From contig OY755240.1 of NCBI GenBank assembly GCA_963576725.1, positions 33,112,620-33,176,619 on the forward strand: a stretch of DNA of 64,000 nucleotides, in the 5' to 3' direction. The notes beneath the pieces were generated by a model. That model saw nothing but the letters and a program-made list of their open reading frames with translations. It did no database searches and was not told the origin of the DNA. Origin of the DNA: Azorinus chamasolen (Eukaryota > Mollusca > Bivalvia > Cardiida > Solecurtidae). Position 1 is the stretch's first letter. Every line of letters begins with the position of its first letter. The translations under genes and the position numbers were made by a program. Below, in pieces: positions 52,721-62,134 of this stretch.

Positions 52721-52979
52721 TTATTCACGGTTAGTAGAATGTTAAAACGCGTTGCAGAATAGAGACCATCACTTTAACTAAATCTGCCGGCGTTTAAAAG
52801 TTGCGCTATGATTGCAAAGAAAATAATAGCACACCTTTCAATGGGAAGATACAACTCATTTCACAAAATAAATGCATCGTACTGTAGAAGGGTTCGTCAT
52901 ACTTCGTTTAATGCGGAAGTCAACATATACGACCTGCGACAGAGCACAACTCGCCGATGGTTCCTATTGGTATATACAT

Positions 52980-53335
52980 GTTAACCCTTTCAACACTGAA
53001 GTATCAGAATGGAACAGCCCATCACTGGCATCACTGTTTAACTACAGAATCCACTCAGTATGAAATGATTAAACTTGCTAGATTTTGAATGACAAACACT
53101 GCAGACCCTGGTCAGAGGGCTCCTCTGATCAGCCATTAATATTCATGCACGTAATAATAACATCGTGAATATTAACGAGCCAAACTATTCAAAGCATTAT
53201 AAACGAAAGGAATATTTGACTGTGCCAAAGAGTATAGAATAAGAATCATATTATACCATGAGCAAACAGAGCAGACCCTGATTAGACGGCTCTATAGGAT
53301 GGTGTAGAAGGGCGTATTTATGGAGTAAAGGGTTA
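52980..53335 (+). mobile_element. F element joined to a family A MITE
   Basis: TTAACCCTTTCAACACTGAA start; half F hairpin (CACTGCAGACCCTGGTCAGA) near 53100; from 53131 an A body (ATTAATATTCATGCACGTAA), a shortened hairpin, and TATGGAGTAAAGGGTTAA. Confidence 0.7.
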
Positions 53336-53574
53336 AGCCCTTAACCGCCGAACCATTGTTGTCTGAAACTCTCTGTCTTATATATAGAATGACTATCATT
53401 TTGCTTAGTAGCTTGGATCAAGATGATACGCTTACTGTTTGGAAATTGGGCAGTAGTGTATCCAACGTTAGAACGAATCGGAAGTGTGAGCAACATGTTC
53501 CAGACCAGAGTCTAAAAATACCCACTCTTTACAGAAAGAGACGTGTTTAATTGACCATGCTATCGGCCAACTAA

Positions 53575-53705
53575 TACATTGCCAATGTAAACAGTTTTGA
53601 TCCAGATGAGACGACCAAAATTTCGGCGTCTCATCAGGCTCAATATTTTTTGAATAGGAATTTGTAGCAGACGACAAAATTTTGCAGACGACAGTCAGCT
53701 TAATT
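53575..53705 (+). mobile_element. Family D MITE
   Basis: AGTTTTGATCCAGATGAGAC ... GGCGTCTCATCAGG hairpin, then GTAGCAGACGACAAAATTTT-GCAGACGACAG. Confidence 0.75.
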
Positions 53706-53773
53706 TAATAAAAGCTTTTAAAAGAGGGAATTGAGAATTTGTATCCGGAAAAAACAAGTTCACTTTGTAATAA

Positions 53774-53779
53774 TTTATT
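53774..53779 (-). terminator. Poly(A) signal of the chitin-binding gene
   Basis: AATAAA on the minus strand, about 85 bases after the stop codon at 53864. Confidence 0.7.
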
Positions 53780-53863
53780 CAGCTAAACAACAGACGAAAC
53801 GACACAATGACATTATAAAGTGCAATGTTTTGATTTAATCTCCGAGATCTAAGTGAGAGATGT

Positions 53864-53943
53864 TTATCCCGAAAAGGTTCCACAGGGCGCTGGTACAACA
53901 TTGGCCCAGTTACACGTGCCCAGTTTCTCGTCAAAAACGGTAG
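53864..53943 (-). CDS. Exon 4 (end of domain 2, stop)
   Basis: Acceptor CTTTTCAG|CT. It codes TVFDEKLGTCNWANVVPAPC-GTFSG and TAA at 53866-53864. The exon is too short to stand out as an open frame; it was found by looking for the two missing cysteines, and its C-x9-C and phase fit exactly. Confidence 0.88.
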
Positions 53944-56900
53944 CTGAAAAGAGACATTGAATTCAATAAGACCTCTGACTGATATTACCAACACTGACTA
54001 AATACAAAAAGAACAATTATCCTGTGAAGTGCCTCCTGACTTTCGCCTTTTGCAAACAGCTTGGACCCAGATAAGTGCATCGCAAGTAAGGCAGACCGAC
54101 ACCAGGTGATAAAGCTCGAGTAAGAGCAGGTAAGGCAGACCGACACCAGGTGATAAAGCTCGAGTAAGAGCAAGTAAGGCAGACCGACACCAGGTGATAA
54201 AGCTCGAGTAAGAGCAGTCTCAACTGCCATCAGGTCTTTAACTCTTGCCACTAGATGTTTTTTCCACGTTGGAAGGGAGGCTACTGTGGCTCCACTATAT
54301 ATATTTGCGAACCGTGATAACCCCCCTTTACAAGGATACTCTTTCTAATGCCTTATTTAAACTTTTAATTTGCTTCATTACGCTTTATGTAGATTGTTTT
54401 CTTTGTGCTTCTTATATTGTTCTGTTTTATGTCTTGCATGACACTGTACATTGTTCACAGTTTGGATATTTGCACATGTTTGTCGGAAAATAGCTCATAA
54501 GCCAATGTTATCTGTTATTCATATCCGACATAAAATAAGATTTCTTGTATCTTGTAAGAGTATACTACAAATACCGGTTTAATCCATTCTCTCATATGCT
54601 ATTTTTAGACCCAACCTCTTTGAATAAACCTACTGAAAAGGAGCATTTACTGTGTAGTGTTGAAACCATTATGATAAATAGAGCATTTGCTCAATATGTG
54701 CAAACACTCTATTTATCACAATGGTTTCAAAAAGTGACCTTTACAAAGACGTCAATATGAATGAATGACTTAAAATTTAAATAATGACTAAATCTAGAAC
54801 CGAACTCTCCAGTTAAACTAGGTTCACGAAATAGAATATATCCACGGTAATACAACCTGAGTGAATTTGGACAGAATTAACATATGGATTAATAGATACA
54901 TTCTGTATGTATTGACGACTCTGGTGTTCCATAGACACACAAAGAATATTTGTTTCTTGTAGTATCATACTGTTGCATTGGTCATCCCATGAAAGATAGC
55001 TACGCCTACCACAACAGCAGGCCGCTACAGCTACGCCTACCACAACAGCAGGCCGCTACAGCTACGCCCACCACAACAGCAGGCCGCTACAGTTACGCCT
55101 ACCACAACAGTAAGCCGCTACAGCTACGCCTACCACAATAGTAGGCCGCTGCCGCTCGCAAAATTAAGGTGTACCTGTTCTATAGCTTGAATGTTAGTAT
55201 ATGTTAAAGACTGAACATATTAGATTTGTAGTACCCGTGACTTTAAGAGAACACCAGATTTTTTCATTAACCGTTTCCTTAACCAATATACTAGTAAGAA
55301 ATAATGACTTAACACGAATATTAGTTAGTAGAATTATTATAATGGCACATGAACACGGGACTGATTGACCATGTCAGAAACAAGAATCAGATCTACACTG
55401 TACATCTGTTCATAAGCAAACAGAGCAGACCCTGATAAGATAGTTCCTATATCAGCACTTTGAGTTGGGTCTACTCTATTTGTAAATGCGTGCCCATGTG
55501 TGTTAAACTATTTACTTCACATATACATATCTTAATGCTTTTTCAAACAGAATAGAACTACATGTAGATCAGATGGCTTTTGTAGGGGCCGTCTAATGAA
55601 GGTCTGTTCTGTTTGCTTATATACTTATTCAGATCTTGGTCCATGCTTATAAAATAGATCTGATTCTGCAGTTTCTGCAAAGGTAGATAAACCTTTGTTC
55701 GTGAATCATAAATTCAGCTAATAAATATGCATGATGTCAATAATTTTACATGAATATTTATCAGGTAAAGTGTTAACAATAGTTTTTACAATGATTCGTG
55801 TAATATAAGAATATAGGAGAGGGCCATAACTAAATATTGTAGCACGACCCTGTTTTCATGTTGTATGGGAGAGGGCCATAACTAAATATTGTAGCACGAC
55901 CCTTTTTCATGTTGTATGGGGGAGGACTATAACTAAATCGTGTGGCACGACCCTTTTTCATGTTGTATGGGGGAGGGTTATAACTATATATTGTGACACG
56001 GCCCTTTTTCATGCTGTATGGGGGATGGTTATAACTATATCTTGTGATACGACCCTTTTTCATGTTGTATGGGGGAGGGTTATAACTATATATTGTGACT
56101 CGACCCTTTTTCATGTTGTATGGGGAGGGTTATAACTATATCTTGTGACACGACCCTTTTTCATGTTGTATGGGGAGGGCTATAACTATATCTTGTGACA
56201 CGACCCTTTTTCATGTTGTATGGGGAGGGCTATAACTAAATCTTGTGACACGGCCCTTTTTCCTTGAAATTATATATGAAATGAAATATGTTTAACCCTT
56301 TCCCTGTTTAATATTCATGTATTCATATAAATTCTTTGCTTTGACAAAAACTGTAGAATCAGATCTATACCATGTCAATAGCGAACATAGCAAACTCTGA
56401 TCTAATAAGAAGGCTCCTATAGGTGTCGTCTGATCCGGGTCTACCCTGTTTGCAAGTGTGTGAAAACGCTTATATGAGGGAAATACTTATTTTAACACCT
56501 TTGTAAACAGTGTGATGAGGATCTGCTGTGTTTATTTACTTTTGAAATATAACATTGTTCTTATACTACGGTTTCTGCCAGTGGCAAACATTTCTGTGTT
56601 TATATGCCATAATAAACATTCAGATAATTGATATGCATGTAGTCATTAATTCGTATATAAATATTCGTGGAGTAATGGAGTAAACTAGACTAAAGGTTCT
56701 TCTGTATTGTGATATTTACTGGAAGGACAGAAGTTGTGTCCGAGGAACTTTCCGTCTTGGCACGTGTACCAGGTGCGGCAGTTCTGGTCCTGGTCAGCAT
56801 AGCGGCCATCAGCTTTGCTGGAGCAGTCGATCATGTTACCGCAAGGAGGCACCACATTGGCAGGGCTGAAACAGACCAGTGACGTCATTTTGTATAAAGG

Positions 56901-59900
56901 GAGTTAAAACCATAACAAGACATGCTATTGTTTTACCCTTATCCCGGCTATCCCGCTATCCCTGCTATCCCCGCTAGCTATCCCCGCTATCCGCGCTATC
57001 CCGCTATTCCCGATATCCCCGCTATTCCAGCTATCCGCGATATCCGCGCTATTCCCGCTATCCGCGATATCCCTGCTATCCGCGATATCCCCGCTATCCG
57101 CGATATCCCCGCTATCCGCGCTATCCCTGCTATCCCGCTAGCTATCCCCGCTATCCCCGCTATCCGCGACCTGACTCGCTTGTGCAAACATCTTTGAACA
57201 ATATTAGACTCCGAGAACTCGGCGTCCCATTAGAAGATACGCGCTCAATAGTTTCTCAAATTTTGCTGAATTTTTATAATGGGATATGAACACAGGATGT
57301 TTTTATATTGGATGAAACTGTAGAACCAGTTCTGTACATTTCAAAAGTAAGCAGAACAAACCCTGATCAGACGGCCTCTGCTGGAGCTATCTGATCTAGG
57401 TCCACTCTGTTTGCAAAGGCGTGAAAAGTCGTTCTATGAGGTAAATGGTTAACGAGTTGTTCCATAAAATTCGGTCTTATCACTCTTTTATTTGGTCAGT
57501 CTGACAGAGAACCAATCACTGTAGACAGCATGTGACATGGCGAGTTTTCCGCATGCACATACAGTAACACTTCGCTAATCCGAACGTTTGCTGCTGTTTA
57601 ATGCAGGGTGAACACCATGTAGCAACTTTCCAGAGAAGCTTTCTTCGTGGCATTCACCTGCATTAAGCTACCACTTATCTGAACCCTTCGCTGCCATCGG
57701 GACTAGCATATGATATCATATGCAAACAGTTAGGATCCAAATGAGACACCGAGTAAATCCAAATTGATTCTTTATACTGGTAATATGAACAAGGCAACTT
57801 TTATCCTGACAGAATCGGTTGGATTATATCCATATTATTTCATAAGCAAACAGAGCAGACCCTGTTCAGACGGTTCCTATAGGAACCGTCTGATCTGGGT
57901 CTACTCTGTTTACAAAGGCATAGAAAGGCATTACTATGAAGTGAAATGTTAAGGAGAAAATGTGCCTGGCAGAGAAGGGATTAAACTCTGATAATGCTGT
58001 TTGATATAGAGGGGTGTTCCTGTATAAGAGTTCAGATCTTACTCGTCACAGTTGGCAGTGTTGTTGTTGTAGACCATGTGTTCCGGACAGTCCACGATGG
58101 AGACTACACCGCTTGTGCACTTGGCATACGATCTGCATCCTTGCTCATACGCGCCATCAGGCATCGCCGTGCAATTCACGGCAGACACAGTGTCTGAATA
58201 AAATATGTAAAACGTACAGACTCGGTTCTTGAATAAAACACATGAAACATGCAGGCACCGTGTCTGTATTGGAGATTTGAAACATTCAAGCATTGTGTCT
58301 GAATAAAGTATGTAAAACATACAGACATGCTGTCTGAATAAAACATTTAAAACATGCAATGCATTGTGTCTGAATAAAACATGTAAAATATGCATACACG
58401 GTGTCTGAACAGAATAAATAAACATGAACCATGCAGACATGGTGTCTGAATAAAAGTAAAACAACAAAATCAGGATTGATTCCTGTTTTTGTTGTTATTT
58501 TGTTGTCATAAATTCAAAACGTTTGTAACTGTTCTCTACGAGCTAAACATTGATACTTTTGATAACAAGTTGGGTCATGTGATACACATTTGATAACAAG
58601 TTGGGTCATGTGATACACATTTAAACTCGGATCTAAACTGTTTGACACACGGGTTGTGATAGGAAAGGAAATACAACTTTCTCCTTAAAATGAAGTAGGA
58701 AACAAAAAGTTGAACTGTTCAAATGATTTATCACTTATTTCGTTATTCGAGATCCGATTTACATTTATACACAGCTTGGGGCAGGTGTAACATCGAATAC
58801 AGTAGAAGTTGAACCTGTCTTGAGCGACCATTTCTTGATTGAACACATCAGTCTAAAAAAGCAAGTGGCTGTTTAATACAGGGCGTACAAGTTTTGCAGA
58901 AAACTCCTACAGGATACACAATTAAAATTGTTTTGTTTGTCGCTTAAAGCAGGTTTCTATTGTGTGTACAATAGAACCTGTCTTCACTGGCCATAAAAAA
59001 TATGTCCAATTATGGGCCTATAAGGAAGGTGGTAGCTTGATACAGCTCAAACGTAGTGCAGAAAGCTCTTGTAGGAGTCCATTACATTACGTTTGCCCTG
59101 CATTAAGCAACCTGTTTTAAGACATATATTCAATAGGTAAATGGCCGTTTAGGAGAGGTTTTACTGTATATACATTGGTATGAAGCAAGCCAACCAGATA
59201 ACAATTTTCCCTGCTTGTATAGTATTGATATTATGGGAAATATTGCATGACTCTGAACAGAGGGGTCTACACTGTTTGCAAATGACTGCTGAATGTGTCC
59301 CCCCCATATAAAAAGTTATATTAACCCTTTCCCTGTTTAATATTCATGTAAAAATTAATGACTTCATGAATATTAATTACATTAAATTATATAATGGCAT
59401 ACGAACAAATGGTATTTTAGCCATGCTAGCAACTATACAAACAGATCTGTATTATTTCATAAGCAAACAGAGCAGACATAGTTACAGGAGCCGTCTGACC
59501 TGGATCTACTCTGTTTGCAAATGCATGAACATGCGTTTGTATGAAGGAAGTGGTCAATGTTACCCGATTGAGACGCCTTTTAGCGCCTTTGCAAAGAGAG
59601 AAGACCAAGATCAGAAGACTCTCGAAGGAGCCGTCTGATCAGGGTCTGCTCTGTTTGCTTACGGAACAATATGGGTGAGAGTCTACAGTTTCTGTTCATA
59701 TGTCAAAATAAAATATAAATCTAATTCATATTGACGCTGCCGTTATTTCTTGCATGAATAATTATAAGGTGAAGGGTTTAATCATATTTGGTTGGTTCAA
59801 ACGTGAGTACATGACACCGGTACTTGATAAATGACGGCATTGACGACAAAGCTTTAACCCTTCTCTTGTTGAATTTTAAAATACATTTCTCCTTCTTTAC

Positions 59901-60410
59901 CCATGCCCTGTTGTATAATTACATCTTGTAAATAGTGCAGACCCTGATGAGACAGCTCCTGCAGGAGCTGTCTCATCTGGGTCTTCACTATTTACAGGTA
60001 GTTATATTGACGTGAATAGCAAGCGAAGGGTTAACTCTTTTCATCGCATAAACCCTTTTCACACCTTTGCAAATATAATAGACCCAGATCAGTCAGGGTC
60101 TGTTCTATTTGCTTATGACGTTACAGTTTCTACCAATGTGTACATTATAACATTAAAAATAAGCAAATAAATATGCATGATATCATTGTTTCTTACTTGA
60201 ATATTCAACAGGGAGTTTAAGTACGTATCGACTGGATACGAAAACATCCATTGAGTTCTTTTTTATTTATATTCTATATAATTGTGTAATTGAATTAATT
60301 GATAAAAAAACAAATGGCAGTTAGATTTGCTTTTTAGGAATACAACTTGGCTTTTATAAAAGTAATGCTACTATAGAAAATGATGTCAATAATGATCAAT
60401 GCAAAAACGA

Positions 60411-60443
<33 letters not shown>

Positions 60444-61375
60444 AACAAACAAAAAAAAACACACCTGTTGCACACATTGGACAACCTAATAATGGATGCA
60501 GATTGAGGTATATTAGCACTCTGATGCCATAGGCGACTGTGGAATAACCTTACACAAATCTGAATCTAGGCGAGATACTGAGTAACTCGACGCCTCATCA
60601 GGACCAAAACTGTTTACACTCTAGTTATGGTTTTTAACCCATTGTATGCTGACTTATAATATTCAGCATGCAATTATAATATTTAACTCCTCTCTGTATG
60701 AATATTAATGAAACAAACCACCAAAACAACTTTTTTTATTGCAGAATAAGATTTTTATGGCCAACAGTGCAAATCCTTATCAAACGGCTTCTACAGAAGT
60801 CCTTTTGATCTGTGTCTACACTGTTAGCACATAGCTGATTTACCTGTTTCCCGCATATAAAGGGTTAATCATGCATATGTGGGAAACAGGTAAATCAGCT
60901 AGTTGAAGAAAACTAGTCTCGCTATATCAACCACTCGATTACTAAAACTAGTCTCGCTATATCAACCACTCGATTACTAAAACTAGTCTCGCTATATCAA
61001 CCACTCGAGTACTAAAACTAGTCTCGCTATATCAACCACTCGATTACTAAAACTAGTCTCGCTATATCAACCACTCGATTACTAAAACTAGTCTCGCTAT
61101 ATCAACCACTCGATTACTAAAACTAGTCTCGCTATATCAACCACTCGATTACTAAAACATGGGTGTCTATACAACACCAGGTGGCTGCATAACGCAGGAC
61201 GAAAGTAATGCAGAACGCTCCTAGAGGAGCTTTCTGTATAACTTTCGTCCTGTATTAAGCTTTCACTTGTTCTTGGGAGGTCGTTATAGAAATGTTTTAC
61301 TATATAGTGATAGAGAAAGGTGTACTTACTGACAGCAGCGGCCAGTGCCACCACACAGAGAGCAATCCTGTACAT
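53864..61375 (-). CDS. Secreted protein with two peritrophin-A (CBM14) domains, four exons
   Basis: The spliced CDS is 61375-61330, 58193-58043, 56865-56720 and 53943-53864 (423 nt, 140 residues). Each junction is GT-AG and the phases (1, 2, 1) fit. Residues 1-20 form a signal peptide (MYRIALCVVALAAAVNTVSA), with likely cleavage after Ala20. Domain 1 has cysteines at 23, 35, 41, 51, 64, 74; domain 2 at 80, 95, 101, 112, 125, 135. Both end with the spacing C-x12-C-x9-C, and both keep aromatic residues near the third and fourth Cys. In this family such domains bind chitin outside the cell, in gut linings, cuticle or shell matrix; which applies here is unknown. The precursor is short for the family but complete. 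A TATA box lies 78-85 bases before the ATG. All three introns carry MITEs and minisatellites. I am confident of the family; expression was not tested. Confidence 0.9.
54047..54240. repeat. D2 half-hairpin followed by a 43-bp triplication (intron 3)
   Basis: GCAAACAGCTTGGACCCAGA is a D2 left arm. It passes into three units of GTAAGGCAGACCGACACCAG-GTGATAAAGCTCGAGTAAGA-GCA (about 54087-54215). Confidence 0.8.
54579..54773 (-). mobile_element. Family B MITE, complete (intron 3)
   Basis: 195 bp, TTAATCCATTCTCTCATATG to ATGAATGACTTAA; hairpin GATAAATAGAGCATTTGCTC / CAAACACTCTATTTATCAC. Confidence 0.82.
55001..55148. repeat. 31-bp minisatellite (intron 3)
   Basis: Nearly five units of CTACGCCTACCACAACAGCA-GGCCGCTACAG; the Gln/Leu/Pro-rich open frame is its translation. 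Confidence 0.9.
55267..55776. mobile_element. Two family A MITEs in opposite orientation sharing a TTAA (intron 3)
   Basis: Plus copy 55267-55506 (TTAACCGTTTCCTTAACCAA; hairpin from 55417) and minus copy 55503-55776 (hairpin from 55544; ends ATTTATCAGGTAAAGTGTTA-A). TTAA at 55503-55506 serves both. Confidence 0.8.
55817..56262. repeat. 50-52-bp minisatellite (intron 3)
   Basis: Eight to nine units of TTGTATGGGGAGGGTTATAA-CTATATCTTGTGACACGACC-CTTTTTCATG. The 94-residue Tyr/Pro/Lys-rich open frame is its translation. Confidence 0.92.
56292..56684. mobile_element. Two family A MITEs, plus then minus (intron 3)
   Basis: 56292-56490: TTAACCCTTTCCCTGTTTAA, hairpin 56383-56453, TATGAGGGAAATA. 56492-56684: TTTTAACACCTTTGTAAACA, collapsed hairpin, CGTGGAGTAATGGAGTAA. 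The second ends 35 bases from exon 3. Confidence 0.75.
56720..56865 (-). CDS. Exon 3 (end of domain 1, start of domain 2)
   Basis: Acceptor TGTTTCAG|CC. It codes PANVVPPCGNMIDCSSKADG to CQDGKFLGHNFCPS, four cysteines of domain 2 among them; donor TCCA|GTAAAT. Confidence 0.9.
56937..57175. repeat. CCCGCTATC short tandem repeat (intron 2)
   Basis: Units of 9-11 bases (CTATCCCCG, CTATCCGCGATATC) for about 240 bp; the Ile/Pro/Ala/Arg open frames on both strands are artefacts. Confidence 0.93.
57178..57451. mobile_element. Chimera: D2 joined to family A (intron 2)
   Basis: D2 hairpin and flank (GACTCCGAGAACTCGGCGTC, CAATAGTTTCTCAAATTTTG) switch near 57269 to the A body (TTTTTATAATGGGATATGAA), hairpin and GAGGTAAATGGTTAA. 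Confidence 0.72.
57561..57677 (+). mobile_element. Family C MITE, right end lost (intron 2)
   Basis: ATACAGTAACACTTCGCTAA, hairpin with GCTGTTTAATGCAGGGTGAA and CACCTGCATTAAGCTACCAC. Confidence 0.75.
57678..57952 (+). mobile_element. Chimera: D left half joined to family A right half (intron 2)
   Basis: D end and left arm (ACCCTTCGCTGCCATCG, GCAAACAGTTAGGATCCAAA) switch near 57765 to A body (TACTGGTAATATGAACA) and an A hairpin from 57846. That hairpin has the paired change GGTTCC / GGAACC instead of GGCTCC / GGAGCC. Confidence 0.78.
58043..58193 (-). CDS. Exon 2 (first CBM14 domain) of the chitin-binding gene
   Basis: Acceptor TTTATTCAG|AC at 58194. It codes the first five cysteines of domain 1 (AMPDGAYEQGCRSYAKC ... 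NNNTANC) and ends GACGA|GTAAGA. Confidence 0.9.
58194..58460 (-). repeat. ~40-bp array of splice-acceptor-like units before exon 2
   Basis: About seven units read on the minus strand as TTTTATTCAGACACCGTGTC-TGCATG..., directly before the exon-2 acceptor TTTTATTCAGACACTGTGTC. The true 3' splice site is the last unit, and the exon frame stays open back through the array to about 58467. Confidence 0.85.
58575..58622. repeat. Direct duplication (intron 1)
   Basis: TTTTGATAACAAGTTGGGTC-ATGTGATACACA twice. Confidence 0.85.
58799..59168 (+). mobile_element. Two family C MITEs in a row (intron 1)
   Basis: 58799-58962: TACAGTAGAAGTTGAACCTG, incomplete hairpin. 58967-59168: GTACAATAGAACCTGTCTTC to GGAGAGGTTTTACTGTA with hairpin. 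Confidence 0.75.
59322..59780. mobile_element. Two family A MITEs, plus then minus (intron 1)
   Basis: 59322-59556: TTAACCCTTTCCCTGTTTAA, hairpin centre shortened (AGACATAGTTACAGGAGCCG). 59555-59780: GGTCAATGTTACCCGATTGA, hairpin from 59593, AAGGTGAAGGGTTTAA. Confidence 0.78.
59854..60034 (+). mobile_element. Family E MITE with internal deletion (intron 1)
   Basis: Ends TTAACCCTTCTCTTGTTGAA and AGCAAGCGAAGGGTTAA. The hairpin is intact, but about 69 bp of the left body present in the other two copies is missing. Its right TTAA is also the left TTAA of the next A element. Confidence 0.88.
60031..60215 (-). mobile_element. Family A MITE, collapsed hairpin (intron 1)
   Basis: TTAACTCTTTTCATCGCATA, AATAGACCCAGATCAGTCAG-GGTCTGTTCTATTT, body TTACAGTTTCTACC. 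The hairpin has shrunk to its outer stem. Confidence 0.75.
60405..60465. repeat. Poly-C / poly-A tract (intron 1)
   Basis: A C run, then A runs with single C. Confidence 0.95.
60550..60900. mobile_element. D2 remnant and an A-related TTAA element with an outer inverted repeat (intron 1)
   Basis: 60550-60635: GAGATACTGAGTAACTCGAC. 60634-60868: TTAACCCATTGTATGCTGAC to ATATAAAGGGTTAA with hairpin CCTTATCAAACGGCTTCTAC-AGAAG. A 20-bp perfect inverted repeat, AGCTGATTTACCTGTTTCCC, flanks the right TTAA (about 60833-60900). Confidence 0.7.
60908..61157. repeat. 35-bp minisatellite (intron 1)
   Basis: Seven almost identical units of AACTAGTCTCGCTATATCAA-CCACTCGATTACTAA; one carries GAGT for GATT. 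Confidence 0.93.
61158..61310 (+). mobile_element. Family C MITE next to the exon-1 donor site (intron 1)
   Basis: Hairpin GGTGGCTGCATAACGCAGGA ... TCCTGTATTAAGC, right end AGAAATGTTTTACTATA. It ends about 20 bases from the 5' splice site. Confidence 0.75.
61330..61375 (-). CDS. Exon 1 (signal peptide) of the chitin-binding gene
   Basis: ATG at 61375-61373; codes MYRIALCVVALAAAV plus one base; donor A|GTAAGT at 61329. A C MITE ends about 20 bases inside the intron. Confidence 0.88.
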
Positions 61376-61452
61376 GGTTGAAAGAGTCTGGTGAAACGGT
61401 CGTCTTAGACTGAGTAAAAGTTTTCCCCGGACGAGGCTTGTCTCATCGTTTG

Positions 61453-61460
61453 TATTTATA
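61453..61460 (-). promoter_or_regulatory. TATA box of the chitin-binding gene
   Basis: TATAAATA on the minus strand. With usual spacing, transcription would start near 61425 and give a ~50-base 5' UTR. Confidence 0.65.
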
Positions 61461-61497
61461 CGGGTATAATACACGCGCAAACTTCAAAGTCCTATTG

Positions 61498-61710
61498 AAC
61501 CCTTAATCTGCTGTGAAAAAAACAATGCCAGCTCAAATTTGGATCTGATGCCATTTTGACCTCTTTCGACTTGATCAAGCTTTTGGTAAACTATTGACCG
61601 AGTGTCAGTCCGACTGGATCCTGATGAGACAACGACCTTCTTGACGGGTCATCTGTATCCAAGCTCCTTGCAAACGCGAGTCAAGTCGAGGGTAGTAGGA
61701 TAAGGGATAG
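61498..61710 (+). mobile_element. Family D2 MITE just upstream of the chitin-binding gene promoter
   Basis: ACCCTTAATCTGCTGTGAAA, GGTAAACTATTGACCGAGTG, hairpin GGATCCTGATGAGACAACGA, AGTAGGATAAGGG. It begins about 40 bases from the TATA box. Confidence 0.78.
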
Positions 61711-62134
61711 ATGTGCCGGACACACAGTCTGAGGCCCTCGTCAGGGTTCGAGGATACCTTTGGGAGGATAATACACATACTATATATTGGCTTTATGTAT
61801 TTTTATAAATTATTTATTATAAGTGATGTGATATAAACACGTAACATGTAACTGCATGTATCCTGGATCATTTCCAATCCAAGTTATTCCAGTCACTCGT
61901 CGTCTCATCGGGATCCAAACTGTTAGCATAGGTAATTATGGGTTCTTTGAAGAGTCCAAAGAAAGTTGGGTTATATGACAGGAAATATTGTCACAGTGTT
62001 AAAGGAATTGTTGTGAGAAAAAAGCGCAACCCAGACCCTTTAGTCGTTTACTCCACAAATAAACCATTCTACACGTTGCGCATGATCCACATGATCAGAC
62101 GGCCGTACCGGTGCGTCTCTAAGTGGTGAACTGG
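61711..62134. other. No gene recognised; a D trace
   Basis: CGTCGTCTCATCGGGATCCA near 61900 is half a D hairpin. The open frame at 61938-62129 has no motif. Confidence 0.4.

Noticed and set aside
54813..55043. Minus-strand frame with LSWDDQCN as the last exon of the chitin-binding gene
   Set aside because: The required phase gives a reading without the needed cysteines; the exon at 53864-53943 fits phase and spacing exactly.
55830..56114. 94-codon Tyr/Pro-rich frame resembling a structural protein
   Set aside because: It is the translation of a 50-52-bp minisatellite in an intron.
56922..57197. Ile/Pro/Ala repeat frame
   Set aside because: Translation of the CCCGCTATC short tandem repeat.
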